A stretch of 16,732 nucleotides of DNA from DATBLZ01 sp036555065 (lineage in GTDB: Bacteria; Pseudomonadota; Gammaproteobacteria; Steroidobacterales; Rariloculaceae): the NCBI GenBank assembly GCA_036555065.1, contig DATBLZ010000038.1:1-16732 (forward strand). The letters run 5' to 3'. The notes beneath the pieces are model-generated. The model searched no databases. It saw only the letters and a program-made list of their open reading frames with translations, and was not told where the DNA came from. The stretch's first letter is position 1; every line of letters starts with the position of its first letter. Shown one piece after another: positions 1-9,038 of the stretch. The translations under genes were made by a program, and so were the position numbers.

Positions 1-1
1 G

Positions 2-325
2 GGCACGCTTTGGGGGAAGCAGAACGAGCGCTATCAGAAGACCAGCCCGGGCCTCGGCATCGCCGCCGCCGAGTGGCTGGCGCGGCAGGATCCCATGCTC
101 GTCGGCGCCGACAACTCCGGCGTCGAGGTGGCGCCGCCGTCCGACGCGGATCTGGCCGGGCCGGTGCACCAGATCCTGCTGGTGGTCAACGGCATCCACC
201 TGCTGGAGAACCTCCGGCTCGAGCAGCTGGCGGCGCGGCGCGTGCACGAGTTCGCGCTGATAGTGCAGCCGCTCAAGATCGAGGGCGGCACCGGCTCGAC
301 CGTAGCGCCGATCGCCATCCGATAA
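2..325 (+). CDS. Cyclase family protein, C-terminal fragment (kynurenine formamidase-like)
   Basis: An open frame enters from the left edge and stops with TAA. About 107 residues are visible. They match the end of the cyclase/KynB-like family (PF04199): a PGLG motif, then an LVGADNSGVEV stretch, a PVHQ segment, a NGIHLLENL helix, and a terminal segment rich in Gly/Thr/Ser ending in PIAIR. These blocks follow the family order VGxDxxGVE, PVHQxLL, NGIxxxENLxL and PLxxxGxTGSPxxPIAI. The metal-binding HxGTHxDxPxH region lies upstream, outside the window, so catalysis cannot be judged. Family members hydrolyse cyclic or amide substrates such as N-formylkynurenine, but the substrate of this one is unknown. 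It ends 117 nt before the EF-G gene, and a promoter-like sequence lies in that gap, so the two are probably separate transcripts. Confidence 0.85.
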   Translation, partial: GTLWGKQNERYQKTSPGLGIAAAEWLARQDPMLVGADNSGVEVAPPSDADLAGPVHQILLVVNGIHLLENLRLEQLAARRVHEFALIVQPLKIEGGTGSTVAPIAIR

Positions 326-370
326 GCGGCCGGCAAGGCCGCGGGTGCTTGGGCGCTGTGACGGCCACCC

Positions 371-398
371 TTTCGGAATCCTGCGAAATGTATATAGT
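371..398 (+). promoter_or_regulatory. Candidate promoter of the EF-G gene
   Basis: An AT-rich TATATAGT lies at 391-398 in otherwise GC-rich DNA, 45 nt before the EF-G start. It gives a good -10 hexamer (TATAGT, 393-398). The -35 region near 371-376 (TTTCGG) is poor. The call rests mainly on the -10 element and the position. Confidence 0.35.
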
Positions 399-408
399 GC
401 GCGCTTTG

Positions 409-423
409 CCGGGCCAGGCCCGG
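409..423. repeat. 15-bp GC palindrome in the EF-G leader
   Basis: CCGGGCC-A-GGCCCGG is a perfect inverted repeat with a one-base centre, lying between the candidate -10 element and the EF-G start. In RNA it would fold as a short GC hairpin in the 5' leader. It has no T-tract and so is not an intrinsic terminator. The same two arms recur at 14972-14992. Confidence 0.5.
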
Positions 424-442
424 GCCAATCGGAACGCGAATC

Positions 443-2565
<2,123 letters not shown>

Positions 2566-2569
<4 letters not shown>

Positions 2570-2955
2570 CGTTGGCGCCGCAGCGCGGCGAGCGTGCGCC
2601 GCAGAGCGTCGAGCGTGATCCCCGTGAGCGCGCCTTGATTGCGGTCATCGACGGCCTCGAGGCGGAGCTGCGCCGCATGGATCTTTGGGAGCTTAGCCCC
2701 CCGAGCCAGCAGATGCTCGCGAGCACTCAGCCGTTTTGCTTCGATACGCTGGCGCTGTCGCAATGGCTGCAATGGCTGTTGATTCCGCGTATGCGGTGCA
2801 TCTTCGCGGGCGAGGGCAGCTTGCCGACCGAAAGCGCGATTCATCCGTTGGCCGAGGACTGCTTCAGTCACCTCGATGACCCGAGCGCGCTCTTGACGCT
2901 CATCGAGCGCTTCGATCGACTCATCGGCGGGGAGCAGCCGGCGCTCGCGCATTGA
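2566..2955 (+). CDS. yqcC: YqcC family (DUF446) protein
   Basis: This 129-residue cytosolic protein has the hallmarks of the YqcC/DUF446 family: an amphipathic N-terminal helix ending DLW followed by PPS, then a STQPFCFDTL block, the tryptophan-rich QWLQWLLIPRM block, and AIHPLAEDCF near the C-terminus. The length is normal for the family. No biochemical function is established. In many gammaproteobacteria yqcC sits beside truC, a tRNA pseudouridine synthase gene, so a link to RNA modification or translation is often suspected. Here it instead follows EF-G with a GTGA start/stop overlap, which fits a translation-related role by association only. The GTG start is supported by a GGAGG seven bases upstream. 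Its last 35 bases overlap the 3' end of the convergent MFS gene. Confidence 0.9.
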
Positions 2956-4369
2956 CGCTGCGCGCGAGAATCGCGAGCACGGGCAACGCGAGCGCGATGA
3001 GCGCAATCGCCGCCGTACGCACGCCGCTCGTAAAGGCTGTGAACACGGTTTGTCCGGCTGCCTCGTCGATGGCTGCAAGTGACGGTGGCATGCCGGCGCG
3101 CGCCATCATGAGCGTCACGACGGCCGTGCCGAACGCGATGCCGAGCACGTTCCCGGTATTTCGGCAGAGGTTGACGAAGCCGGCCGCGAGCCCGTGAGAA
3201 TCGGCATCGACGGAGTTGATGATAGAGGCCGAGTTCGGCGCGCTGAACGCCGACATGCCGAGCGCGAGGATCATGAGGCTTCCGACCATGAACCACGCGG
3301 GCGTCGCCGTATCGAGAACCGCGAACGCGAAGAGGCCCGCCGTCGTCACGCCGAACCCCACTGTCGCGAATAAGCGCACACCGAAGCGGTCTGCGAGCCG
3401 GCCCGCGAACGGCGAGGCGACGGCCGTGACGACTGCGCCCGGCAGGAGCAACAGGCCCACCTGCGCCGGGCTGAAGCCGCGCACCGACTGTAAGAAGAAC
3501 GGCGCGAGGAAGCGCATTGCCGAGATGCCCATGAACACGACCACGGCGCTCAACGAGCCGAGCGCGAACGTGCCGTTTCTAAACAGTGCGAGGTCGAGCA
3601 TGGGCTCACGCTGCCGCCGCTCGACGACGATGAATGCCGCGAGTGCCGCGGCGCAAAGGCCGCTTCCACCGAGCGTCTCGATCGAGAGCCAACCGGCCTC
3701 GGGCGCATGCGTCAACGTCAGCAGTCCCGCTGCCAGGAACGTCGAGAAGAGCAATGCGCCGCGGAAATCGAACACGGGGCCTGTTTGCGGCGGACGCTTG
3801 GCGCGGCGTTTCAACGTCCGCTGTGCGGCGATTGCGATCACGAGCATCGTGATTGCCGTGATGACGAAAAGCGCCCGCCAACCGGCCGTGCCGACGATGA
3901 ACCCACCGAGCGACGGTCCAGCGATAGCGCCTAAGCCCACGCCCGTCATCTGCATGCCGAGCACGCGCGCGCGTTCGGTCACGTCGAAGTTGCCGATGAG
4001 AATCGCCGTGGCCGTGCCTTGCGTCATCGCCGAGCCGATACCGACGAACACGCGCGCACCGATCAGCGCGTAGATCGAGCTCGTGAAAGCTCCGAGCAGC
4101 GCGCCGAGCGCGAATAGGCAACAACCGAGCACGTAAATGCGTTTGCGGCCGATGAGGTCGGACAACCGTCCCATTGGCACGAGCAGCACGGCAATCGTGA
4201 GCGCATTGCCGAGAATGACCCACTGCGCAGTCGGCAAGTCCGTCGCGAGCTCGGCCGCGAGCGTCGGCAGTGCCACGATCGACGAGCTCGTGTCAAAAAC
4301 GGCGATGAAGATGCCGGCAGCGCACACCGCGAGCACGCGGTAGCGGTGGTCTAGTCGGCCGAGCGGCAT
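2921..4369 (-). CDS. MFS transporter, DHA2 (14-helix, EmrB/QacA-type) family
   Basis: This 482-residue, strongly hydrophobic protein is an inner-membrane proton-coupled exporter of the drug:H+ antiporter-2 type. Helix 1 contains FDTSSSIVALPTL, matching the DHA2 signature LDxTIVNVALPxI. Motif A is GRLSDLIGRKR (67-77) between helices 2 and 3, and motif C is GLGAIAGPSLGG in helix 5. A charged loop near residues 190-200 is followed by the extra central helices and the second half, including a second motif-A-like GRLADRFGVR. Substrates cannot be told from sequence; the family exports hydrophobic drugs, dyes and metabolites. It begins 12 nt after the stop of the GlcG/HbpS-like gene, so the two form a leftward operon. 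The sequence before the ATG has only a weak ribosome binding site. Its 3' end overlaps yqcC by 35 bp on the opposite strand. Confidence 0.92.
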   Translation of the reverse strand: MPLGRLDHRYRVLAVCAAGIFIAVFDTSSSIVALPTLAAELATDLPTAQWVILGNALTIAVLLVPMGRLSDLIGRKRIYVLGCCLFALGALLGAFTSSIYALIGARVFVGIGSAMTQGTATAILIGNFDVTERARVLGMQMTGVGLGAIAGPSLGGFIVGTAGWRALFVITAITMLVIAIAAQRTLKRRAKRPPQTGPVFDFRGALLFSTFLAAGLLTLTHAPEAGWLSIETLGGSGLCAAALAAFIVVERRQREPMLDLALFRNGTFALGSLSAVVVFMGISAMRFLAPFFLQSVRGFSPAQVGLLLLPGAVVTAVASPFAGRLADRFGVRLFATVGFGVTTAGLFAFAVLDTATPAWFMVGSLMILALGMSAFSAPNSASIINSVDADSHGLAAGFVNLCRNTGNVLGIAFGTAVVTLMMARAGMPPSLAAIDEAAGQTVFTAFTSGVRTAAIALIALALPVLAILARSVNARAPAAPRR

Positions 4370-4381
4370 CGCCGACTTGAT

Positions 4382-4816
4382 CTATTCAGCCAAGTCCGCT
4401 TTGAGCCCGGCCTGCTCGATGCCGTGGGCGCAGATGGCTTCGTCCTCATCGCCCGTGCCGCCGCTTGCGCCGGCCGCGCCGAGGATCGTGCCGTCGGCGC
4501 CGCGGATCAGCACGCCGCCGGGCTGAGGCAGGAACTTTCCCTGCGCCGTAGCTGCGAGCGTGACGAAGAAATTGGGGTTGCCCTTCGCGCGATTCGCGAG
4601 CGCCCGGCTCGATGCACCCATCGCCACGGTCGCCCATGCCTTGCCGAGCGCGACGTCGAAACGGAACATGCTCGCGCCGTCCTCGCGCTGCATGGCCTTG
4701 AGGTGGCCGCTCGCATCGAGCACGACCACGCTCACGGGTTTGATGTTCATTTGACGCGCTTTTTCAAAGGCTTGCGAGATGATCTTGTTTGCTCTCTGAA
4801 GATCGAGTCCTGGCAT
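4382..4816 (-). CDS. GlcG/HbpS-family heme- or small-ligand-binding protein
   Basis: A protein of 144 residues of the GlcG/HbpS family (PF03928). Visible blocks are an N-terminal amphipathic helix with RANKII, a VVVLDASGHLKAMQRxDGA strand-turn, FDVALGKAWATVAM in the central helix, a QPGGVLI strand, and the diagnostic GAAGASGGTGDEDE near the C-terminus. HbpS of Streptomyces binds heme and senses redox stress. Most relatives, including GlcG, have no proven function. No signal peptide is seen, so it is probably cytosolic. The open frame extends upstream to 4921, but the ATG at 4816 is chosen: homology begins there, a GGAG lies just before it, and the longer N-terminus would run through an intrinsic terminator and an Arg-rich non-conserved stretch. 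It is the first gene of an operon with the MFS exporter. Confidence 0.88.
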   Translation of the reverse strand: MPGLDLQRANKIISQAFEKARQMNIKPVSVVVLDASGHLKAMQREDGASMFRFDVALGKAWATVAMGASSRALANRAKGNPNFFVTLAATAQGKFLPQPGGVLIRGADGTILGAAGASGGTGDEDEAICAHGIEQAGLKADLAE

Positions 4817-4856
4817 CGGGTGGCTCCGAACCGCACAAGGCTCGGAAGAATAACGC

Positions 4857-4889
4857 AAAAAAAAGGCCCGGCGAGATCGTCGCCGGGCC
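4857..4889 (-). terminator. Intrinsic terminator pointing left, upstream of the GlcG-like gene
   Basis: A perfect 10-bp stem (GGCCCGGCGA at 4865-4874 paired with TCGCCGGGCC at 4880-4889, five-base loop) is flanked on its left by eight A residues (4857-4864). Read leftward this is a GC hairpin followed by U8, a textbook rho-independent terminator. Read rightward there is no T-tract. No recognised gene lies to its right on the minus strand, so it ends either a small RNA or a prematurely terminated leader of the GlcG-like gene, whose ATG is 41 nt further on. Confidence 0.85.
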
Positions 4890-4965
4890 GAGTCTTCAGG
4901 GGGAAAACGAGAGGAGCACAACTCCTGGAACTGGGCTGCATTATGACGACCGCGCTCCTCTGCGG
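4857..4965 (-). ncRNA. Candidate small RNA or attenuator leader
   Basis: The minus-strand sequence leading into the terminator shows RNA-like structure. AGAGGAGC (4961-4954, in RNA order) can pair perfectly with GCTCCTCT (4917-4910). The CTCCT part of that second arm can instead pair with AGGAG (4926-4922) in a tighter hairpin with a five-base loop. The two folds exclude each other. Between these arms and the terminator lies a C/U-rich unpaired stretch containing CCTCTCG and TTTTCCCCC, the sort of sequence that can pair with ribosome binding sites. A CATAAT at 4944-4939 could be a -10 element giving a start near 4932, but no good -35 is seen. The boundaries are uncertain and no known RNA family was recognised. 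Confidence 0.35.
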
Positions 4966-5232
4966 ACTGCGACCCACCTCACAGTTTTGACATAAGGGCC
5001 GGGCGCCGGAGCCTCGCGGCGCACCTGCCATCGACACCGCTGCCATCGGGATGCTGCAGGTGCGAACGAACGGTCTTTTGCCGTGTCTCTATCGTTTACG
5101 ACGTACGGCGCGGGCGGCGCATTCGCGCCGTCTCGCGATGTCTCGCACCGCCGCAAGCGTGGAGAAACGCGGCCTCGCGCGGTATTCTTGTTAAGTTCGG
5201 CATACGCGCGCGGGCGACCGACCGCAGGCGCG

Positions 5233-5237
5233 AGGAG
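5233..5237 (+). promoter_or_regulatory. Ribosome binding site of the first DUF1592 gene
   Basis: AGGAG lies five bases before the GTG at 5243. It supports that rare start codon, which also gives a complete lipoprotein signal peptide. Confidence 0.65.
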
Positions 5238-5242
5238 ACGAG

Positions 5243-7657
5243 GTGGGAGCCAATAGAAGCCTGATTCTGGGGCCGGCAGCCGTGGCGCTGCTCGCCGGAT
5301 GCCAGCCTTCGCGCGACGAGCTCGTCGCCGAGCACGGGTCGACATTGCGTGGGTTTTGCTTCGATTGCCACAACGATGACGAGCGGGTCGGCGAGCTCAC
5401 GCTCGAGCACTTGGATCTCGGCGCCGTTGCTGCCGAGCGCGCGACCTGGGAGAAGGTGGTCCGTAAGCTCCGCGGCCGCATGATGCCTCCGCCCGACGGG
5501 CCGCGCCCGGACCTCAAGACCTACACCGCGCTGACCGAATGGCTCGAAGGCGAGCTCGACGCGGCCTACGAGCCGACGTTGCCGCCTCCGGGCCTGCATC
5601 GCCTCAACCGCGCCGAGTACCAAAACGCGATCCGCGATCTGCTCGCGCTCGAGGTCGATGCGGCGAGCTTCCTGCCGGCTGACGACTCGAGCCGCGGTTT
5701 CGACAATCAAGCCGGCTCGCTCGCGCTCTCGCCGGCGTTGCTCGAGGCCTATCTCGGGGCCGCGGGCAAGATCAGTCGGCTTGCGATCGGCGACGTCAAT
5801 ACGCCGACGCAGACGATGTATCGCGTCGCTGAAGACACGACCCAGAACTACCAAGTCGAAGGCCTGCCGTTCGGCACGCGCGGCGGGATCTTGATCGATC
5901 ACTATTTCCCGACTGACGGCGCCTACAACATCAAGATTTTCTCGGTGAACCTCGGCAACATGGGCAACTTCCGCCCGTTCGGCGAGGTGCGCGGCGAGCA
6001 GCTCGAGGTCCTGCTCGACGGCGAGCGCGTGCAACTCTTCGATTGGGACAAGGAGTTCAACATCGGCCGCGGCTTCGGCGGCGGCGACGGGCAGTTGCAG
6101 ACGCTGGACGTCCGTTTGCCCGTCACGGCCGGCCCGCACAAAATCGGTGTGACGTTCCTTGCGTCGAACTTTGCGCCGCTGCTCGATCTCAACGATGACT
6201 TCGAGCGCAGCACGATCGAGACCGGAGGCTTGCCCGGTTTCACGTTCTATCCGCACGTGGGCCGAGTCCGGATCGACGGTCCGTATTCGGCCGCGGGCGC
6301 GACGCGCACGCCGAGCCGCGACAAGATTTTCGTTTGCCGGCCCCCGAGCGCCGGCGAGGAGCCCGCGTGCGCGGAGCAGATCCTGCGTTCGCTCGCACGG
6401 CTTGCCTACCGCGGTTTCCAAACCGACCACGACATAGCGGAGCTCCTCGAGTTCTACGGGCTCGGGCGGGAGCACGGCGGTTTCGAGAGCGGCATCGAGA
6501 TGGCTCTGCAGCGCATGCTCACCGACCCGAAGTTCATCTATCGAGTCGAGGCGGAGCCCGCCGAAGTCGCCGTCGGCGACGTCTACGCGCTCGGCGATCT
6601 AGAGCTCGCGGCGCGCCTGTCGTTCTTTCTTTGGAGCAGCATTCCCGACGAGGAGCTGCTGACCCTCGCGGAGCAGGGCCGGCTCAAAGACGCAGCCGTG
6701 CTCGAGCAGCAGGTTCGCCGCATGCTTGCGGACCCGCGGTCGGCGGCGCTCACGAAGAACTTCGCCGGTCAGTGGCTTGCGCTGCGGAACCTCGAGGGTC
6801 ACGCGCCGGTCGTCGATCAGTTTCCGGATTGGGATGACAACCTGCGCCAAGCGTTCCGCGAGGAGACGGAGCTCTTTTTCGACAGCATGATCCGTGAGGA
6901 TCATCGCGTGCCCGAGCTCCTAACCGCCGACTACACGTTCGTCAACGACCGCTTGGCGAAGCACTACGGCATACCCGGCGTGCAAGGCAGCCGCTTCCGC
7001 CGCATCGAGCTCACGGACGACCTCGACGTCCGGCGCGGCTTGATCGGCAAAGGCAGCATGCTGACTGTGTCCTCGCAGCCCGGACGAACCTCGCCCGTGA
7101 TGCGCGGCCAATGGATCATGGCGAATATCATCGGCATCCCGCCGCCGAACCCGCCGCCCGATGTGCCGGACCTCAAGCCCCCGGTCGAGGATGCGGCCGG
7201 CAACGCGCGCCAACCGACGATGCGCGAGCAGATGGAGGAGCACCGTAAGAACCCGGCTTGCAGCGGTTGCCACAATCTCCTGGATCCGTTCGGCTTCGCG
7301 CTCGAGCAATTCGACGCCACCGGGCGCTGGCGCGCGGATGACGGCGGCAGTCCGATCGTTGCGGACTCGGTCATGTACGACGGCGCGAAAGTCGCGGGCC
7401 CGGCGGACCTGCGTGGATGGCTCATGACTTACGATGAGCAATTCATGCGCAACGTTGCCGAGAACCTGCTTACGTATGCGCTCGGCCGTGGCGTCGAGTA
7501 TTACGATATGCCGGTCATCCGCGATATCGTCCGCAAGGCCGAGAAGGGCGACTATCGGTTCTCGGCGTTGATACTCGCGGTCGTCGACAGCGATCCATTT
7601 CGCATGAGCCAGAAGACGGGCACGGAAGCGACGCGCGTCGCGCTCGCGGGCGACTGA
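5243..7657 (+). CDS. DUF1587/DUF1592/DUF1588/DUF1585 c-type cytochrome lipoprotein
   Basis: This 804-residue protein has the layout of the secreted cytochrome family first noted in planctomycetes. A short lipoprotein signal ends in LLAGC, with C20 as the lipidated residue. Q21 follows it, which is compatible with outer-membrane sorting. A heme c site CFDCH (39-43) follows, with MMPPP (80 onward) as the likely axial Met segment. HRLNRAEYQNAIRDLL marks DUF1587. A beta-rich insert with LPFGTRGG occupies about 210-360. DUF1592 includes LSFFLWSSIPD and NFAGQWLALRNL. DUF1588 includes RRGLIGKGSMLT and RTSPVMRGQWI. A second heme c site CSGCH (673-677) is followed by DPFGFALEQFDATGRWR, and the C-terminal DUF1585 follows. 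Two covalent hemes imply electron transfer in the periplasm or at the cell surface; the reaction is unknown. It heads an operon, with the DUF1552 gene 18 nt downstream. A paralogue begins at 15020. Confidence 0.92.
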   Translation: MGANRSLILGPAAVALLAGCQPSRDELVAEHGSTLRGFCFDCHNDDERVGELTLEHLDLGAVAAERATWEKVVRKLRGRMMPPPDGPRPDLKTYTALTEWLEGELDAAYEPTLPPPGLHRLNRAEYQNAIRDLLALEVDAASFLPADDSSRGFDNQAGSLALSPALLEAYLGAAGKISRLAIGDVNTPTQTMYRVAEDTTQNYQVEGLPFGTRGGILIDHYFPTDGAYNIKIFSVNLGNMGNFRPFGEVRGEQLEVLLDGERVQLFDWDKEFNIGRGFGGGDGQLQTLDVRLPVTAGPHKIGVTFLASNFAPLLDLNDDFERSTIETGGLPGFTFYPHVGRVRIDGPYSAAGATRTPSRDKIFVCRPPSAGEEPACAEQILRSLARLAYRGFQTDHDIAELLEFYGLGREHGGFESGIEMALQRMLTDPKFIYRVEAEPAEVAVGDVYALGDLELAARLSFFLWSSIPDEELLTLAEQGRLKDAAVLEQQVRRMLADPRSAALTKNFAGQWLALRNLEGHAPVVDQFPDWDDNLRQAFREETELFFDSMIREDHRVPELLTADYTFVNDRLAKHYGIPGVQGSRFRRIELTDDLDVRRGLIGKGSMLTVSSQPGRTSPVMRGQWIMANIIGIPPPNPPPDVPDLKPPVEDAAGNARQPTMREQMEEHRKNPACSGCHNLLDPFGFALEQFDATGRWRADDGGSPIVADSVMYDGAKVAGPADLRGWLMTYDEQFMRNVAENLLTYALGRGVEYYDMPVIRDIVRKAEKGDYRFSALILAVVDSDPFRMSQKTGTEATRVALAGD

Positions 7658-7675
7658 CAGGAGGCTTAGGGGCCC

Positions 7676-9016
7676 ATGTTCATCACAAAGAAGTGTTTGC
7701 CGCGCCGCACTTTCCTGCGCGGCGTCGGCGCGACCGTCGCGCTGCCCTTTCTCGATGCCATGGTCCCCGCGATTGCCCCCGTCGCACGCGCGCAAGAGAT
7801 CACGCCGACGCGGTTCACGGGCATATTCGTGCCTCACGGCGCCGCGCCGGGGTATTGGGTTCCGGAGAGCACGCAGGGCAATTTCGCGTTTCCTTATATA
7901 TGGGAGCCGTTGGAGCCCTACCGGCGCCACGTCGTGTTGACGAGCGGCCTGTGGTCGCAATCGGCCGAGAATCCGCCGGGCGTGACCGGCGCCGACCATT
8001 TCGTCGCCGCCGCATACCTGTGCGCCGTGAAGCCGCGGAAGACCACGGGCGCCGACATCGAAGCGGGCCCAACGGTCGACCAGGTGATCGCGCAGCATGT
8101 CGGTCAAGAGACTCTAGTGCCGTCGCTGCAGCTCGCCGTCGAGGACCCCGGCGCGAACTCGAGCAATTGCGGCGAAGGGTACAGCTGCGTCTACACGAAC
8201 ACGATCTCATGGCAGACCGCCACGCGGCCGTTGCCGATGGAGATCAACCCGCAGGTTGTGTTCGAGAAGATGTTCGGCGATGGCGGCACGCCCGAGGAGC
8301 GCGCGGCGCGCCGCGAGCAGCAACGCAGCATCCTCGATTCCGTCACGACGAGCCTCGCGTCTTTGGAAAACGAGCTCGGATACGGCGATCGCACGCGCCT
8401 CGAGCAGTATGCCGAGGACATTCGCGAGATCGAGCGGCGACTTGCGATTGCCGCCAAGGCTTCGACCGAGGTTCCGAGCGTCGGCATGCCGTACGGCGTT
8501 CCCGAGCAGTTCGATGAGCACATCAAGCTGCAGTTCGACTTGCTCGCACTCGCGTTCCAGGGCGATATCACGCGCGTCTCGACGATTCTGTATGCACGCG
8601 ACCTTACGGGCCGCGTCTATCCGGCGAGCGGCACCAACATCAGCTTCCACGGCGGCTCGCATCATGCCGAGGACCCCGGTCGGATTGCTCAATATGCGCG
8701 ACTCAACCGCTACCACGTTGCGACATTGGCCTATTTCGTCGAGAAGCTTCGCTCGATCCCCGACGGTGATGGCACGCTGCTCGACCACTCGCTGGTTCTG
8801 TATGGATCGAACATGGGCAACTCGAACCAGCATCTGCATTACGACGTGCCGCATGTGCTCGTCGGCGGGGCTTCGGGGCGGCTCAAGGGGAATCGGCATC
8901 TCGCCTACGAATCGAAGACGGTGCCGACCGGAAACCTATTGTTGAGCATCCTCGACCTGTACGGCCTCGAATACGACAGCTTCGGCGACAGCACGGGCCG
9001 GCTCGCGGGGATCTGA
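7676..9016 (+). CDS. DUF1552 family protein, Tat-exported
   Basis: This 446-residue protein is recognised as DUF1552. The N-terminus carries a twin-arginine signal (RRTFLRG, 10-16), a hydrophobic stretch and a probable cleavage site after ARA (37-39), so it is exported folded, which often means it carries a cofactor or metal. Family blocks follow: a VPHGAAPGYW segment, GADHFVAAAYLCA, FHGGSHH (conserved His cluster), LDHSLVLYGSNMG, and the C-terminal LLLSILDLYGLEYDSFGDSTGRL. DUF1552 resembles DUF1501, which has an alkaline-phosphatase/sulfatase-like fold, but no activity has been proven to my knowledge. DUF1552 genes are regularly found next to DUF1592 genes, as here, so the two products probably act together. 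The ATG at 7676 has purine-rich AGGAGG and GGGG sequences upstream and lies 18 nt after the cytochrome stop. Confidence 0.92.
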   Translation: MFITKKCLPRRTFLRGVGATVALPFLDAMVPAIAPVARAQEITPTRFTGIFVPHGAAPGYWVPESTQGNFAFPYIWEPLEPYRRHVVLTSGLWSQSAENPPGVTGADHFVAAAYLCAVKPRKTTGADIEAGPTVDQVIAQHVGQETLVPSLQLAVEDPGANSSNCGEGYSCVYTNTISWQTATRPLPMEINPQVVFEKMFGDGGTPEERAARREQQRSILDSVTTSLASLENELGYGDRTRLEQYAEDIREIERRLAIAAKASTEVPSVGMPYGVPEQFDEHIKLQFDLLALAFQGDITRVSTILYARDLTGRVYPASGTNISFHGGSHHAEDPGRIAQYARLNRYHVATLAYFVEKLRSIPDGDGTLLDHSLVLYGSNMGNSNQHLHYDVPHVLVGGASGRLKGNRHLAYESKTVPTGNLLLSILDLYGLEYDSFGDSTGRLAGI

Positions 9017-9038
9017 TCCCGGCACTCGAGAGAGCGCG

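Larger units (their letters stand above)
4817..5242. other. 426-bp non-coding divergent region rich in inverted repeats
   Basis: No convincing protein gene is present between the leftward GlcG-like gene and the rightward cytochrome operon. Besides the terminator and candidate RNA described separately, the stretch holds several perfect inverted repeats: GCGCCG/CGGCGC (5003-5008 and 5017-5022), GCACCTGC/GCAGGTGC (5021-5028 and 5056-5063), and a CGGCGC-ATTC-GCGCCG hairpin near 5116-5131. A direct repeat CTGCCATCG lies inside the second of these. TTGACA occurs at 4987-4992 but has no matching -10 at normal spacing. Both divergent promoters should lie here, but neither can be placed firmly. Confidence 0.5.

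Noticed and set aside
3216..4073. Plus-strand open frame opposite the MFS gene
   Set aside because: Ala/Pro/Ser/Arg-rich with no family resemblance; the MFS reading has clear helices and motifs.
4817..4921. Longer N-terminus for the GlcG/HbpS-like protein
   Set aside because: The added residues are Arg-rich and unlike the family, and the DNA is an intrinsic terminator; the ATG at 4816 has its own GGAG.
4987..4992. TTGACA as the -35 of a rightward promoter
   Set aside because: No acceptable -10 hexamer lies 16-18 nt downstream (5010-5015 reads AGCCTC).
4880..5080. 6S RNA, SRP RNA or RNase P RNA in the structured minus-strand region
   Set aside because: The length and a terminator would fit 6S, but the conserved 6S segments, the SRP GGAAG tetraloop region and the RNase P core motifs were not found.
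5096..6475. Long antisense open frame of 459 codons opposite the first DUF1592 gene
   Set aside because: It is rich in Arg, Ala, Glu and Val with no family motif, lies opposite a well-supported gene, and is explained by GC-rich codon use.
6920..8107. Antisense open frame spanning the end of the cytochrome gene and the start of the DUF1552 gene
   Set aside because: It crosses a well-supported gene boundary and has an Arg-rich product without motifs; a compositional shadow.
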